This document shows, piece after piece, positions 34,461-43,711 of a stretch of 64,000 nt of DNA. The notes under the pieces are model-generated. The model was given only the letters and a program-made list of their open reading frames with translations, did not search any database and was not told the DNA's origin. The stretch comes from Pseudaminobacter salicylatoxidans. GTDB lineage: Bacteria > Pseudomonadota > Alphaproteobacteria > Rhizobiales > Rhizobiaceae. The stretch covers positions 62,001 through 126,000 of the forward strand of contig NZ_QGGG01000014.1 of assembly GCF_003148475.1 (NCBI RefSeq), given 5' to 3'. Made by a program: the position numbers and the translations under genes. The stretch's first letter is position 1, and each line of letters begins with the position of its first letter.

Positions 34461-35426
34461 CTACTGCCGCATCGGGCGCGCCTGCGCGGCTATCAGAGCG
34501 CCGATCGCATCAGCCGCCTTCGGGTCTGCTTCATAGGAGAGCGTGGATTGACCGACCAGATCGGCGGTCGTGGCCGATGCCTGCTGAACAAGCCCGGCCC
34601 CTGCACTCGGGATTGAAGCGCGCTTCTGCGGCAGGGGAATGCCGTTTTCCGGCAAGGTGACGGTCATCTCTTCGGCTGCTGCAACGGTGGCGGGCTCCTC
34701 CACCGCCACCGTTCCAGCGCTACGACCAGTCGCAGCCGAACGGATTTGCGTTGCGAAAGCCATGTCACGGCTCGACACGGAACGCTGGCGCGGCCGCTCG
34801 GCTGCCACGGCCTTTTGGGGTATTTCGGCGGTCTTTTCCTGCGAAGCGGCTGCCTCGGCGACCTGCATGTCCTGATTGCTCCGTTGCAGGCGATGGCGGC
34901 GGCTGCGCTTTTCATAGAAGGCATTGCCGCCTGCCTGCAGCACGTAGTGCATATTCTTGTATGGAAAGCGCAAACCAGCGGTGTGGAAGAACATGGCGTT
35001 CTTGACCGCAGGGTGGCGCTCGCCCTTCAGCACCGCATCGGCAGCGGCTGTCACATCGGGAAGCGCGGCCGAATTCATCTTGCGAGACAGCACTCCGGGC
35101 GCGAACTGGCCCTTCTGCCCGACGACCGCGCACACGGTGTTTCCATATTCGCCCGAACGCAGGCGGTTCATCACCACCGTGCCCACGGCCACGAGGCCGT
35201 CACGGCTCGAGCGATTGGATTCGAAGAACATTGCCCGTGCAAGACATTCCTTGTCTTTTGCCGAATAGGCATAAGACGTCCTTGTGGAAGATATCTTGCC
35301 GATGGACGAAGTCTTGACGCCGTCCGTCAAGCCGCCAGCGCCTTGCGTGGTGCAACCAGCAAGAAAACAGGCAGAAATGACGGCGCCCAGCGCCAAGCTC
35401 GTCTTCACCCTCTCCAGATGCAACAA
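34461..35426 (-). CDS. Cell-wall hydrolase, SleB family, lipoprotein-like
   Basis: A 321-residue protein. The start SLALGAVISACFLAGCTTQG is a lipoprotein signal with lipobox LAGC, so it is probably anchored in the periplasm. Residues about 55-160 are a SleB/CwlJ-type hydrolase domain (CLARAMFFESNRSSRDGLVA, then VAVVMNRLRSGEY-like and FAPGVLSRKM segments), whose catalytic Glu is in FFESN. The C-terminal half is Ala/Thr-rich and likely disordered. The enzyme probably trims peptidoglycan. The start is uncertain: TTG at 35426 or the adjacent TTG at 35423, both after AAGGGA. Confidence 0.82.
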   Translation of the reverse strand: MLHLERVKTSLALGAVISACFLAGCTTQGAGGLTDGVKTSSIGKISSTRTSYAYSAKDKECLARAMFFESNRSSRDGLVAVGTVVMNRLRSGEYGNTVCAVVGQKGQFAPGVLSRKMNSAALPDVTAAADAVLKGERHPAVKNAMFFHTAGLRFPYKNMHYVLQAGGNAFYEKRSRRHRLQRSNQDMQVAEAAASQEKTAEIPQKAVAAERPRQRSVSSRDMAFATQIRSAATGRSAGTVAVEEPATVAAAEEMTVTLPENGIPLPQKRASIPSAGAGLVQQASATTADLVGQSTLSYEADPKAADAIGALIAAQARPMRQ

Positions 35427-35680
35427 GCCGGTCCCTTACTCATTCTTGGCCCCGTCCCGCGACCAAGAATGAGCAATTTCCGGGCGAAAAAGTGGCGGAA
35501 TCCGCAACGCTTTGCGGCGCGCCGTTAACAATGTGACACAGAGCGCAAGAAAACGAGAGCGCCGCAGCCTATGGCATCGCCCCTTCCCACAAGCCCCAAC
35601 AAGCTTGCGGGAAGCGAGACAACGTTTTGAAATCTGTATTGAACTTTCTTGCGAAGCACAGCGTGACTTGCACTGTTCTT

Positions 35681-36430
35681 TTAGATACAGCGACCGCCAT
35701 CGACCTCCAGCGCCACGCCCGTAATAAAGGCAGCCTCGTCGGAAGCGAGCCACAAGGCCGCATTGGCGATGTCGAGCGGCGTGGAGAGGCGACCCAGCGG
35801 GATGGAGGCACGGAATTTGGCGCGCATTTCGGGCGTGTCCTCGCCCATGAACTGCGCCAGCATGCCGGTTTCGCCGGCGACCGGACACAGGCAATTCACG
35901 CGGATATTTTTCGGCGCAAGTTCCACCGCCATCGACTTGGTGGCGGTAATCGCCCACCCCTTGGAGGCATTGTACCAAGTCAGGCCCGGACGCGGCCGCA
36001 GGCCCGCCGTGGAGGCGGTGGTGATGATGGAGCCACCACCCTGCGCTTCCATGATCGGCACGACAGCGCGCGCCGCGTGATAGATCGCCTTCATGTTGAC
36101 GGCCGTGATGAGATCGAAAACATCCTCGTCCACCGACAGCATGTCACCGTTTCGATGAGTGAAGCCGGCGTTGTTGACCATGATGTCGATGCGGCCGAAC
36201 GTATTCATGGTGGCGCTCACCAGATCGTCGAATTCGCTTCGCTGGGAAACGTCCGTCTGCACGGCGAGCGCGGCCTTGCCGATCTCCTTCGCCACGCGCG
36301 CGGCACCCTTGGCGTTCAGATCGGCCACCACGACCTTTGCGCCTTCCTCCGCGAAGCGTCTGGCCATGCCTTCGCCAAAGCCGGAACCGGCTCCGGTCAC
36401 GATCGCGACCTTGTTTTCCAAACGTGCCAT
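35681..36430 (-). CDS. Short-chain dehydrogenase/reductase
   Basis: A 249-residue classical SDR with NAD(P)-binding motif TGAGSGFGEGMA, the structural NNAG motif (VNNAGF), and the catalytic Ser-Tyr-Lys (TTASTAG, WYNASKG). A C-terminal GVALEVDGGRCI is typical. It could be a 3-oxoacyl-ACP reductase-like or sugar/alcohol dehydrogenase; the substrate cannot be told. The ATG at 36430 starts the conserved sequence. It lies downstream of the aldehyde dehydrogenase gene on the same strand, so the two may be one operon. Confidence 0.88.
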   Translation of the reverse strand: MARLENKVAIVTGAGSGFGEGMARRFAEEGAKVVVADLNAKGAARVAKEIGKAALAVQTDVSQRSEFDDLVSATMNTFGRIDIMVNNAGFTHRNGDMLSVDEDVFDLITAVNMKAIYHAARAVVPIMEAQGGGSIITTASTAGLRPRPGLTWYNASKGWAITATKSMAVELAPKNIRVNCLCPVAGETGMLAQFMGEDTPEMRAKFRASIPLGRLSTPLDIANAALWLASDEAAFITGVALEVDGGRCI

Positions 36431-36490
36431 GCTTGTTCTGCCTTCGTTTGATGCTGTTTCAACGGCTTTGGGCACTATGCCGCGAAAGAC

Positions 36491-37966
36491 CTAACCGTGA
36501 TTGAACACGATGGTCTTGGTGGCTGACATATCGTAAAGCGCCTCGAAACCCTTTTCACGGCCATGGCCGGATTTCTTGAAGCCGCCGAAGGGCAGTTCGA
36601 CGCCGCCGCCCGCGCCATAGCCATTGACGAACACCTGACCGGCGCGAACGCGCTTGGCCACGCGGTGCTGGCGGCCACCATCCCTGGTCCAGACACCAGC
36701 AACGAGGCCGAATTCGGTGCCGTTGGCGAGCTTTATCGCCTGTTCCTCACCCTCGAACGGGAAGATCGACAGCACGGGGCCAAAGATTTCCTCCTGCGCA
36801 ATGGTCCCTGCGGGATCGACGGAGCCGAACAGCACCGGTTCCTGATAATAGCCGCCAGCCGGCGCATCCGCATTGATCGAACCCTTCGCCAGCACCGGAA
36901 TGCCGGCTTCTTCGGCGGCTGACACCATGCCCGCCACCCTCTCCTTCTGGCGCGGGTTGATCAGCGGCCCGAGGTCGAGATCGGCATCATGTGGGCCAGC
37001 GACGAGTTTGGAAAAGCGCTCGGCAAGTCCTGCTGCCACACGGTCATAGATCGGCTTTTCGATCAGCACGCGGCTTCCGGCCGAGCAGGTCTGGCCGCCA
37101 TTCTGGATAATGGCGCTGACCAGAACCGGCAGCGCTGCATCGATATCGGCGTCGGCAAAAACGATCTGGGGCGACTTGCCGCCAAGCTCCATCGTGACGC
37201 CGCGATTGTTGATCGCCGCCGCCTGCTGGATGGCGGTGCCGGTGAGCGGCGAACCGGTAAAGGTGACGTAATCGACCAACGAATGCGCTGAAAGGGCTGC
37301 CCCGGCATCGCGGCCATAGCCGGTGACGACGTTGAACACGCCGGCCGGAATGCCGGCCTCCAACGCCAGTTCCGCAATGCGGATTGTGGTCAGCGAAGCA
37401 TCTTCGGCCGGCTTGACCACAAGCGTGTTGCCCATGGCGAGTGCGGCCCCCACCACCCGGGCCAGAATCTGCAGCGGATAGTTCCACGGAATGATGCCGG
37501 CAACGACGCCATGCGGCTCGCGCAACGTCAGCGCCGTGTAGCCGTCAAGGAAGGGGATGGTGTCGCCGTGGATCTTGTCGCAGGCGCCGCCATAGAATTC
37601 GTAATAGCGCATGGCACCGATGACGTCGGCCTTGCCTTGCCGGATCGGCTTGCCCGTATCACGCGATTCCAGCGCGGCAAGCTCGTCGCCATTTTTCTCG
37701 ACGAGCTGGAAGAGGCGCGTGAGGCACCGTCCGCGTTCCACCGCCGGCATCCGGCTCCATGGGCCTTCCTCGAAAGCCTTCCGGGCCGATTTCACCGCAC
37801 GATCCACATCCGCCTGCCCGGCGGCGGGAATGGAAGCGAAAACCTTGCCATCCGAGGGGCATGACACCTCGATGCGTTCGCCCGACAGGGCGTCCACCGC
37901 CTTGCCCTCGACGATCTGCATGAAGGCGCGGCCTTCCGCAACGGTTCTGGAAAGATGCGTACCCAC
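36491..37966 (-). CDS. Aldehyde dehydrogenase (PuuC/betaine-aldehyde dehydrogenase-like)
   Basis: A 491-residue NAD(P)-dependent aldehyde dehydrogenase. The catalytic Glu is in VTMELGGKSPQ and the catalytic Cys at about residue 294 in GGQTCSAGSRV. The NAD-binding FTGSPLTGTAI is present. By context it could oxidise gamma-glutamyl-gamma-aminobutyraldehyde in putrescine breakdown, but it is several kilobases from puuB, and betaine-aldehyde or general substrates are equally possible. No ATG suits the start. GTG at 37966 is preferred as AGGAGA lies six bases upstream; TTG at 37972 overlaps that site. Confidence 0.88.
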   Translation of the reverse strand: MGTHLSRTVAEGRAFMQIVEGKAVDALSGERIEVSCPSDGKVFASIPAAGQADVDRAVKSARKAFEEGPWSRMPAVERGRCLTRLFQLVEKNGDELAALESRDTGKPIRQGKADVIGAMRYYEFYGGACDKIHGDTIPFLDGYTALTLREPHGVVAGIIPWNYPLQILARVVGAALAMGNTLVVKPAEDASLTTIRIAELALEAGIPAGVFNVVTGYGRDAGAALSAHSLVDYVTFTGSPLTGTAIQQAAAINNRGVTMELGGKSPQIVFADADIDAALPVLVSAIIQNGGQTCSAGSRVLIEKPIYDRVAAGLAERFSKLVAGPHDADLDLGPLINPRQKERVAGMVSAAEEAGIPVLAKGSINADAPAGGYYQEPVLFGSVDPAGTIAQEEIFGPVLSIFPFEGEEQAIKLANGTEFGLVAGVWTRDGGRQHRVAKRVRAGQVFVNGYGAGGGVELPFGGFKKSGHGREKGFEALYDMSATKTIVFNHG

Positions 37967-38158
37967 GGCCAATCTCCTCTGGATTCAGGGCTCTTCCGCA
38001 CTATGCTGCCTAGGCGAACCCGTTTGTCCACTATTGCGCGAGCACAAAGACCCGCGTTGGACCACTGTCAAGATCAGAGCTGTGACAGTCTGGCTCTGGA
38101 TATTTTAAATCGATTAGATTAAACACGACACGAAACGATGCCTGAGCGGGAAATCAGC

Positions 38159-39628
38159 ATGACCAGTACGACCATTCCTGTCGATCCTTTTGATCTCATC
38201 GTATTCGGCGGCACCGGCGACCTTGCCGAGCGCAAGCTTCTGCCCGCCCTCTATCGGCGGCAATGTGCCGGACAATTTCAGGAGCCGACGCGCATCGTCG
38301 GCGCTTCGCGCGCGAAGATGTCCGATGCCGAGTACAGGAAGTTCGCCGAGCAGGCGATTTCCGAGCATGTCGACAAGAATGAGATCGACAAGGACCAGCT
38401 CAAGACTTTTCTGGAAAGGTTGAGCTATGTCGTGGTCAACGCCGTGTCGGGCGAAGGGTTCGACACGCTGAAGAAGCATATCGGCGACAGCAAGACCATC
38501 CGCGCCTTTTATCTGGCTGTGGCGCCGGCCCTGTTCGGCGACATTTCAAAGCACCTCAAGGAGGTGGGGCTGGTGACGCCCACCTCGCGCATCGTGATGG
38601 AAAAGCCGATCGGTCGCGATCTCACCACGGCAAAAGAGCTGAACGACCATGTCGCAAAGGTTTTTTCCGAGCAGCAGATCTTCCGCATCGACCACTATCT
38701 CGGCAAGGAAACGGTGCAGAACCTGATGGCACTGCGCTTCGCCAACGCGCTCTACGAGCCGCTGTGGAACTCGGCGCATATCGACCATGTCCAGATCACG
38801 GTCGCCGAGACCGTCGGGCTCGAAGACCGCATCACCTATTACGACAAGGCTGGCGCGCTGCGCGACATGGTACAGAACCACATGCTGCAGCTTCTGTGTC
38901 TCGTCGCCATGGAGGCGCCGTCTTCCATGGAAGCGGATGCGCTACGCGACGAGAAGCTCAAGGTGCTGCGCTCGTTGACGCGCATCAACGGCAAGGACGC
39001 TGCCAAGACCACGGTGCGCGGCCAATATCGCGCCGGCGCCTCGTCCAACGGTCCGGTCAAGGGTTATCTCGAGGAACTCGGCAGCAAGGAAAGCAACACC
39101 GAAACCTTCGTGGCCATCAAGGCCGAGATCGCCAACTGGCGCTGGGCTGGCGTGCCTTTCTATCTGCGCACCGGAAAACGCATGGCAACGCGGGTGTCGG
39201 AGATCGTCATCGAGTTCAAGCCGATCCCGCACTCGATCTTCGAGGACAGCGCCGGCAACATCGCCGCCAACCAACTCGTGATCCGGCTGCAGCCGGACGA
39301 GGGCGTCAAGCAATGGATCATGATCAAGGATCCGGGACCGGGCGGAATGCGCCTGCGTCATGTCTCGCTCGACATGAGCTTTGCCGAGAGTTTCCAGGGG
39401 CGCAACCCGGACGCCTATGAGCGGCTTATCATGGATATGATCCGAGGCAACCAGTCGCTGTTCATGCGCCGCGACGAGGTCGAGGCCGCGTGGCAATGGA
39501 TCGATCCGATCCTGGGTGCCTGGGAAGACAGCCATCAGGAAGTGCAGGGCTACACCGCCGGCACCTGGGGACCATCTTCCTCGATCGCGCTGATCGAGCG
39601 CGATGGCCGGACCTGGCATGAAAGCTGA
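38159..39628 (+). CDS. zwf: Glucose-6-phosphate 1-dehydrogenase
   Basis: A 489-residue enzyme that oxidises glucose-6-phosphate to 6-phosphoglucono-lactone with NADP (or NAD). The nucleotide site is FGGTGDLAERKLLPALY at about residues 15-31 and the substrate-binding and catalytic segment is RIDHYLGKE at about 176-184. The length matches bacterial Zwf (about 490). It begins a three-gene set with pgl (6-base gap) and edd (65-base gap) that feeds the Entner-Doudoroff pathway. The ATG at 38159 lacks a strong ribosome site but starts the conserved sequence. Confidence 0.97.
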   Translation: MTSTTIPVDPFDLIVFGGTGDLAERKLLPALYRRQCAGQFQEPTRIVGASRAKMSDAEYRKFAEQAISEHVDKNEIDKDQLKTFLERLSYVVVNAVSGEGFDTLKKHIGDSKTIRAFYLAVAPALFGDISKHLKEVGLVTPTSRIVMEKPIGRDLTTAKELNDHVAKVFSEQQIFRIDHYLGKETVQNLMALRFANALYEPLWNSAHIDHVQITVAETVGLEDRITYYDKAGALRDMVQNHMLQLLCLVAMEAPSSMEADALRDEKLKVLRSLTRINGKDAAKTTVRGQYRAGASSNGPVKGYLEELGSKESNTETFVAIKAEIANWRWAGVPFYLRTGKRMATRVSEIVIEFKPIPHSIFEDSAGNIAANQLVIRLQPDEGVKQWIMIKDPGPGGMRLRHVSLDMSFAESFQGRNPDAYERLIMDMIRGNQSLFMRRDEVEAAWQWIDPILGAWEDSHQEVQGYTAGTWGPSSSIALIERDGRTWHES

Positions 39629-39634
39629 GCCGAC

Positions 39635-40336
39635 ATGAACGCGGTCGCTTGCAACTGGCATGAATTCGCTTCGTCGGAGGCGCTGGCAGCCGGCTTTTCG
39701 GCAATCGTCGCCGGCGTGTTGGGCGATGCCGTCGCCGCGCGCGGCAAGGCGACGCTCGCGGTTTCCGGCGGCACCACGCCCGGCCTGTTCTTCCGCACGT
39801 TGTCGCGTGAGAAGATCGACTGGGCCAAGGTCACGGTCACGCTGGTGGACGAGCGTTTCGTGGCGCCGGATTCTCCCCGATCCAATGCCGGGCTGGTTGC
39901 CGCGAACCTCCTGCAGAACGAAGCGGCTGCGGCCAATTTCATCGGGCTTTATTCGCCTTCTCCAGATGTGGAGAGCGCAGCCCGACGCGCCGACGGGGCA
40001 ATCGGCCGACAGGCATTGCCACTCGACGCCGTGGTGCTCGGCATGGGTGCGGACGGCCACACCGCCTCGTTTTTTCCAGACGCGGACGATCTGACAGCGT
40101 TGCTCGATCCGCATGCGAACGCCAATGTACTGCCCGTCCACGCGCCGAGCGGCATCGAACCGAGGCTGACGCTGACCTTGCCGTGCATCGCTCAGGCGGG
40201 CTTCATCGCGCTCCACATCGAAGGCGCCGAAAAGCGGCGTGTGCTCAACGCCGCACTCGACGGCAAGCCAGACCTGCCGGTGCGCGCCGTCTTCGACCAT
40301 GCCAGCGTGCCCGTGCAGGTTTTCTGGGCACCGTAA
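39635..40336 (+). CDS. pgl: 6-phosphogluconolactonase
   Basis: A 233-residue enzyme that hydrolyses 6-phosphogluconolactone to 6-phosphogluconate. The family motifs are [23 protein letters not shown], and [15 protein letters not shown], the last containing the conserved DGHTASxFP core. It is placed between zwf and edd, so the operon performs consecutive steps. The short 6-base spacing to zwf indicates co-transcription and probably co-translation. Confidence 0.97.
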   Translation: MNAVACNWHEFASSEALAAGFSAIVAGVLGDAVAARGKATLAVSGGTTPGLFFRTLSREKIDWAKVTVTLVDERFVAPDSPRSNAGLVAANLLQNEAAAANFIGLYSPSPDVESAARRADGAIGRQALPLDAVVLGMGADGHTASFFPDADDLTALLDPHANANVLPVHAPSGIEPRLTLTLPCIAQAGFIALHIEGAEKRRVLNAALDGKPDLPVRAVFDHASVPVQVFWAP

Positions 40337-40401
40337 TTATTCCGGTCCCGCGAACCGGCCCTCCCAGCGGTTTCGGGACCAAGCCTCAAAGGACCACCGC
40401 C

Positions 40402-42228
40402 ATGACAGCCAGAAGCGACATCGAAGCCATCACCGAGCGCATCCGCGAGCGATCGCGCGCCTCCCGCGAGCTTTACCTCGAGCGCATCGAACAGGCGGCG
40501 GGGCGCGGCGTACATCGCTCGGTGCTGTCCTGCGGCAACCTCGCCCACGGATTTGCCGCCTGTGCCCCACTCGAGAAGACCGAGCTTGCCGGCGACACGG
40601 TGCCCAATCTCGGTATCATCACCTCCTACAACGACATGCTCTCGGCGCATCAGCCCTTCGAGACCTTCCCGCAACTCATCAAGCAGGCGGCGCGCGAAGC
40701 GGGCGGCATCGCGCAGGTCGCCGGCGGTGTCCCGGCCATGTGCGATGGTGTCACCCAGGGCCAACCCGGCATGGAACTGTCGTTGTTTTCGCGCGACGTC
40801 ATCGCCATGGCGGCGGCGGTGGGCCTCAGCCACAATATGTTCGATGCGGCGGTGTTCCTCGGTGTCTGCGACAAGATCGTGCCGGGGCTGGTGATTGCCG
40901 CCCTCTCCTTCGGCCACCTGCCGGCCGTGTTCATTCCAGCCGGGCCGATGACCTCGGGCCTGCCCAATGACGAGAAGGCGAAAGTCCGCCAGCTCTTTGC
41001 CGAGGGCAAGGTCGGCCGCGCCGAGCTGCTGGAGGCGGAATCGAAATCCTACCACGGACCCGGCACCTGCACCTTCTACGGCACCGCCAACTCCAACCAG
41101 ATGCTGATGGAGATCATGGGCCTGCACACGCCCGGTGCCTCCTTCGTCAATCCGGGCACGCCGCTGCGCGATGCGCTGACGAAGGAAGCAGCCAAGCGCG
41201 CGCTGGCGATCACCGCGCTCGGCAATGCCTATACGCCGGTCGGCCGCATGATAGACGAACGCTCCATCGTCAACGGCGTGGTGGGGCTGCATGCCACGGG
41301 CGGCTCTACCAACCACACCATCCACCTCATCGCCATGGCCGCCGCCGCCGGCATCCGCCTGACGTGGCAGGACATTTCCGAACTTTCCGACATCACGCCG
41401 CTTCTGGCGCGCGTCTATCCGAACGGCCTCGCCGACGTGAACCATTTCCACGCCGCGGGCGGTCTCGGTTTCCTCATTCGTGAGCTGCTGGACGCCGGCC
41501 TGCTGCACGGGGACGTGCAGACCGTCTGGGGCGAGGGATTGCGCCCCTATGCGGTCGAGGCAAAGCTCGGCGCGGACGGCGCTGTCCAGCGCGAGGCTGC
41601 GCCGGAACAGAGCGGCGACGAGAAGGTGCTGGCACCCTTTGCCAGGGCCTTCCAGCCCAATGGCGGGTTGAAGGTGCTATCCGGCAATGTCGGCCATGCA
41701 GTCATCAAGACTTCGGCGGTGAAGCCGGAGCGCCGCTTCATCGAGGCGCCGGCGGTTGTGCTCGACAGCCAGCAGGCGCTGAACGACGCCTTCAAGGCCG
41801 GCGAACTTGACCGCGACTTCGTTGCGGTCATCCGCTTCCAGGGCCCGCGCGCCAACGGCATGCCGGAACTACACAAGCTCACCACCATTCTCGGCATATT
41901 GCAGGATCGCGGCCACAAGGTCGCGCTGGTCACCGATGGGCGCATGTCTGGCGCATCCGGCAAGGTGCCGGCCGCGATCCACGTCACGCCCGAGGCGCTG
42001 GAAGGCGGCGTCATCGGAAAGATCTGCGACGGCGACATGATCCGCCTGGATGCGGAAAAGGGAACGCTCGAAGTGTTTGTTCCCGAAGCCGAATTGAAGG
42101 CGCGCAAGGTGCCCTTGATCGACCTTACCGAAAACGAGTACGGGTTCGGACGCGAACTGTTTGCCGGTTTCCGCCAGATGGCCGGTCGCGCCGACGAAGG
42201 CGCTCGAGCATTCGGGCTCGGCGCGTAG
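40402..42228 (+). CDS. edd: Phosphogluconate dehydratase
   Basis: A 608-residue IlvD/Edd-family enzyme that dehydrates 6-phosphogluconate to KDPG, the key Entner-Doudoroff intermediate. The iron-sulfur cluster ligands of this family lie in the cysteine-containing segments [15 protein letters not shown] and [35 protein letters not shown] near residue 520 is the family's C-terminal signature. The ATG at 40402 is preferred; the frame runs further upstream into pgl but is not conserved-looking. The eda aldolase is not in this window. Confidence 0.97.
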   Translation: MTARSDIEAITERIRERSRASRELYLERIEQAAGRGVHRSVLSCGNLAHGFAACAPLEKTELAGDTVPNLGIITSYNDMLSAHQPFETFPQLIKQAAREAGGIAQVAGGVPAMCDGVTQGQPGMELSLFSRDVIAMAAAVGLSHNMFDAAVFLGVCDKIVPGLVIAALSFGHLPAVFIPAGPMTSGLPNDEKAKVRQLFAEGKVGRAELLEAESKSYHGPGTCTFYGTANSNQMLMEIMGLHTPGASFVNPGTPLRDALTKEAAKRALAITALGNAYTPVGRMIDERSIVNGVVGLHATGGSTNHTIHLIAMAAAAGIRLTWQDISELSDITPLLARVYPNGLADVNHFHAAGGLGFLIRELLDAGLLHGDVQTVWGEGLRPYAVEAKLGADGAVQREAAPEQSGDEKVLAPFARAFQPNGGLKVLSGNVGHAVIKTSAVKPERRFIEAPAVVLDSQQALNDAFKAGELDRDFVAVIRFQGPRANGMPELHKLTTILGILQDRGHKVALVTDGRMSGASGKVPAAIHVTPEALEGGVIGKICDGDMIRLDAEKGTLEVFVPEAELKARKVPLIDLTENEYGFGRELFAGFRQMAGRADEGARAFGLGA

Positions 42229-42230
42229 GA

Positions 42231-43526
42231 TCAGATCGCCCTGGCCGGGCGGCGCAACGCCGGATAGGTGAGCGCCGCCGAAACGAGCCACAGCAGCGCA
42301 AACACTCCGTTCAGCACCCAGATGAGTTGCGAGGTTTCCAGCCCGCGCGTCAGCACATAGGTCAAAAGCAGCGCCTTCAGGCCGGCAAGCAGTGCAAGAT
42401 TGATCGCGCGCAGCAATGTCTGGCCACGCGCGAACAGCAGTTCGGCCTGATATTCGACGAGATTGCGCAGACCCGGAACAAAGACCGCCAGCAGAACGAG
42501 TGGCGCGGCCTCACCGACATTCCTGCCCAGCGCGTTGGGGAAGAAATGCAGGATGACTGCGAGCACCAGCAGCGCCAGCGTCGAAACGACGAACACCCCA
42601 AGCTCGATGCCGACGCGCACTCGCAGCCGCTTCAACATCTCCGGGGCGCGCATCATGCGCTGCACCAGCATCATCGAGAATGTGCGGATCGGAATGGCCG
42701 TGAGATCCACCAGCCGCATGATGATGGCATAGAGGCCGGCGAGATGGGGGCCGCCGATTGACAGCACCAGCAGCTTGTCGAACTCCATCTGAAGATAGAA
42801 CAGGACTTCCGAACCGGCGACATAGACGGAATCCGTAAGCCGCCGCATATAGAGCGGCATGCGCAACCGGAGGCGCTGGCGCGGATAGAACCAGATACCG
42901 GCAATCAGCAGTGAAACAGCATTGGCCGCGATGTAGAAGAATGACCAGTCGGCAAGGGTGCGGCTCGGCCAGAAGAGGAACACCGCCGCGAACAGCGCGC
43001 GAAGCAGTGTGCCCATGATCGACATCACGGAGGCCCGCCCGAAACGGCCACGCCCGTTGTTGACGATGATCACCACCTCGACCGGACGCCACAGCAGCGC
43101 TTCGGCAAAAACCACGGCCGCGAAGATCGCAAGCGCCATTTCGCCCTTGAAAAACAGCAGGTAGACGACACCCGATGCGAGGGCGAGCACCGGCAGCGAC
43201 ATGACGCCCAGCAGCAGAAAACCCGCGGTATATGTGCCGATCAGGTTGGGGCGGATCGTGGCGGTGCGGTAGAGCGCCGAGATGAAGCCGAAGGAAAGCA
43301 GCCGCGACAGCATCACGCCGGCCGCGGAAGCCGTGGCAAAGCGGCCAAAGTCAGCCAGTGACAAGGTATTGGCGAGCGCAACGAAATAGATCAGGGAGAA
43401 GACGAGCCGTCCCCCCGCCCCGCTTACGGCCGAGAAATAGTCGCGCAGCAGCCCGCGTTGCTGCGAAAGGAGCGCGCCGATGCGGCCGATGCGCCGCGTA
43501 GATTGCATTTCATTCGTCGGGGTCAT
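42231..43526 (-). CDS. Wzx/flippase-like polysaccharide membrane protein
   Basis: A 431-residue integral membrane protein with about 12 predicted helices and the general layout of the MATE/PST (Wzx, O-antigen or exopolysaccharide flippase) group. The start (residues 38-60) is [20 protein letters not shown], typical of this superfamily. It should move lipid-linked glycans across the inner membrane. It is divergent from the GumC-like gene at 43712, with which it probably shares a function. The ATG at 43526 was chosen from the conserved start and not from a ribosome site. Confidence 0.78.
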   Translation of the reverse strand: MTPTNEMQSTRRIGRIGALLSQQRGLLRDYFSAVSGAGGRLVFSLIYFVALANTLSLADFGRFATASAAGVMLSRLLSFGFISALYRTATIRPNLIGTYTAGFLLLGVMSLPVLALASGVVYLLFFKGEMALAIFAAVVFAEALLWRPVEVVIIVNNGRGRFGRASVMSIMGTLLRALFAAVFLFWPSRTLADWSFFYIAANAVSLLIAGIWFYPRQRLRLRMPLYMRRLTDSVYVAGSEVLFYLQMEFDKLLVLSIGGPHLAGLYAIIMRLVDLTAIPIRTFSMMLVQRMMRAPEMLKRLRVRVGIELGVFVVSTLALLVLAVILHFFPNALGRNVGEAAPLVLLAVFVPGLRNLVEYQAELLFARGQTLLRAINLALLAGLKALLLTYVLTRGLETSQLIWVLNGVFALLWLVSAALTYPALRRPARAI

Positions 43527-43711
43527 GATGTCGGGGCAATACTGACAGGCAATGTTTAATGCGCCGTTCCGGAAACCACGAAATTGCAGCGAACACCGGT
43601 CCTGCACGCGCGGTTGCATATGATGTTAACGCTTTGTTTCCCATGAGGCTTTAGCTTGGCTTAACGATCCGTCGGATTGTACCCTGAACCTGTGCGGGAA
43701 GCCTGTCCCCG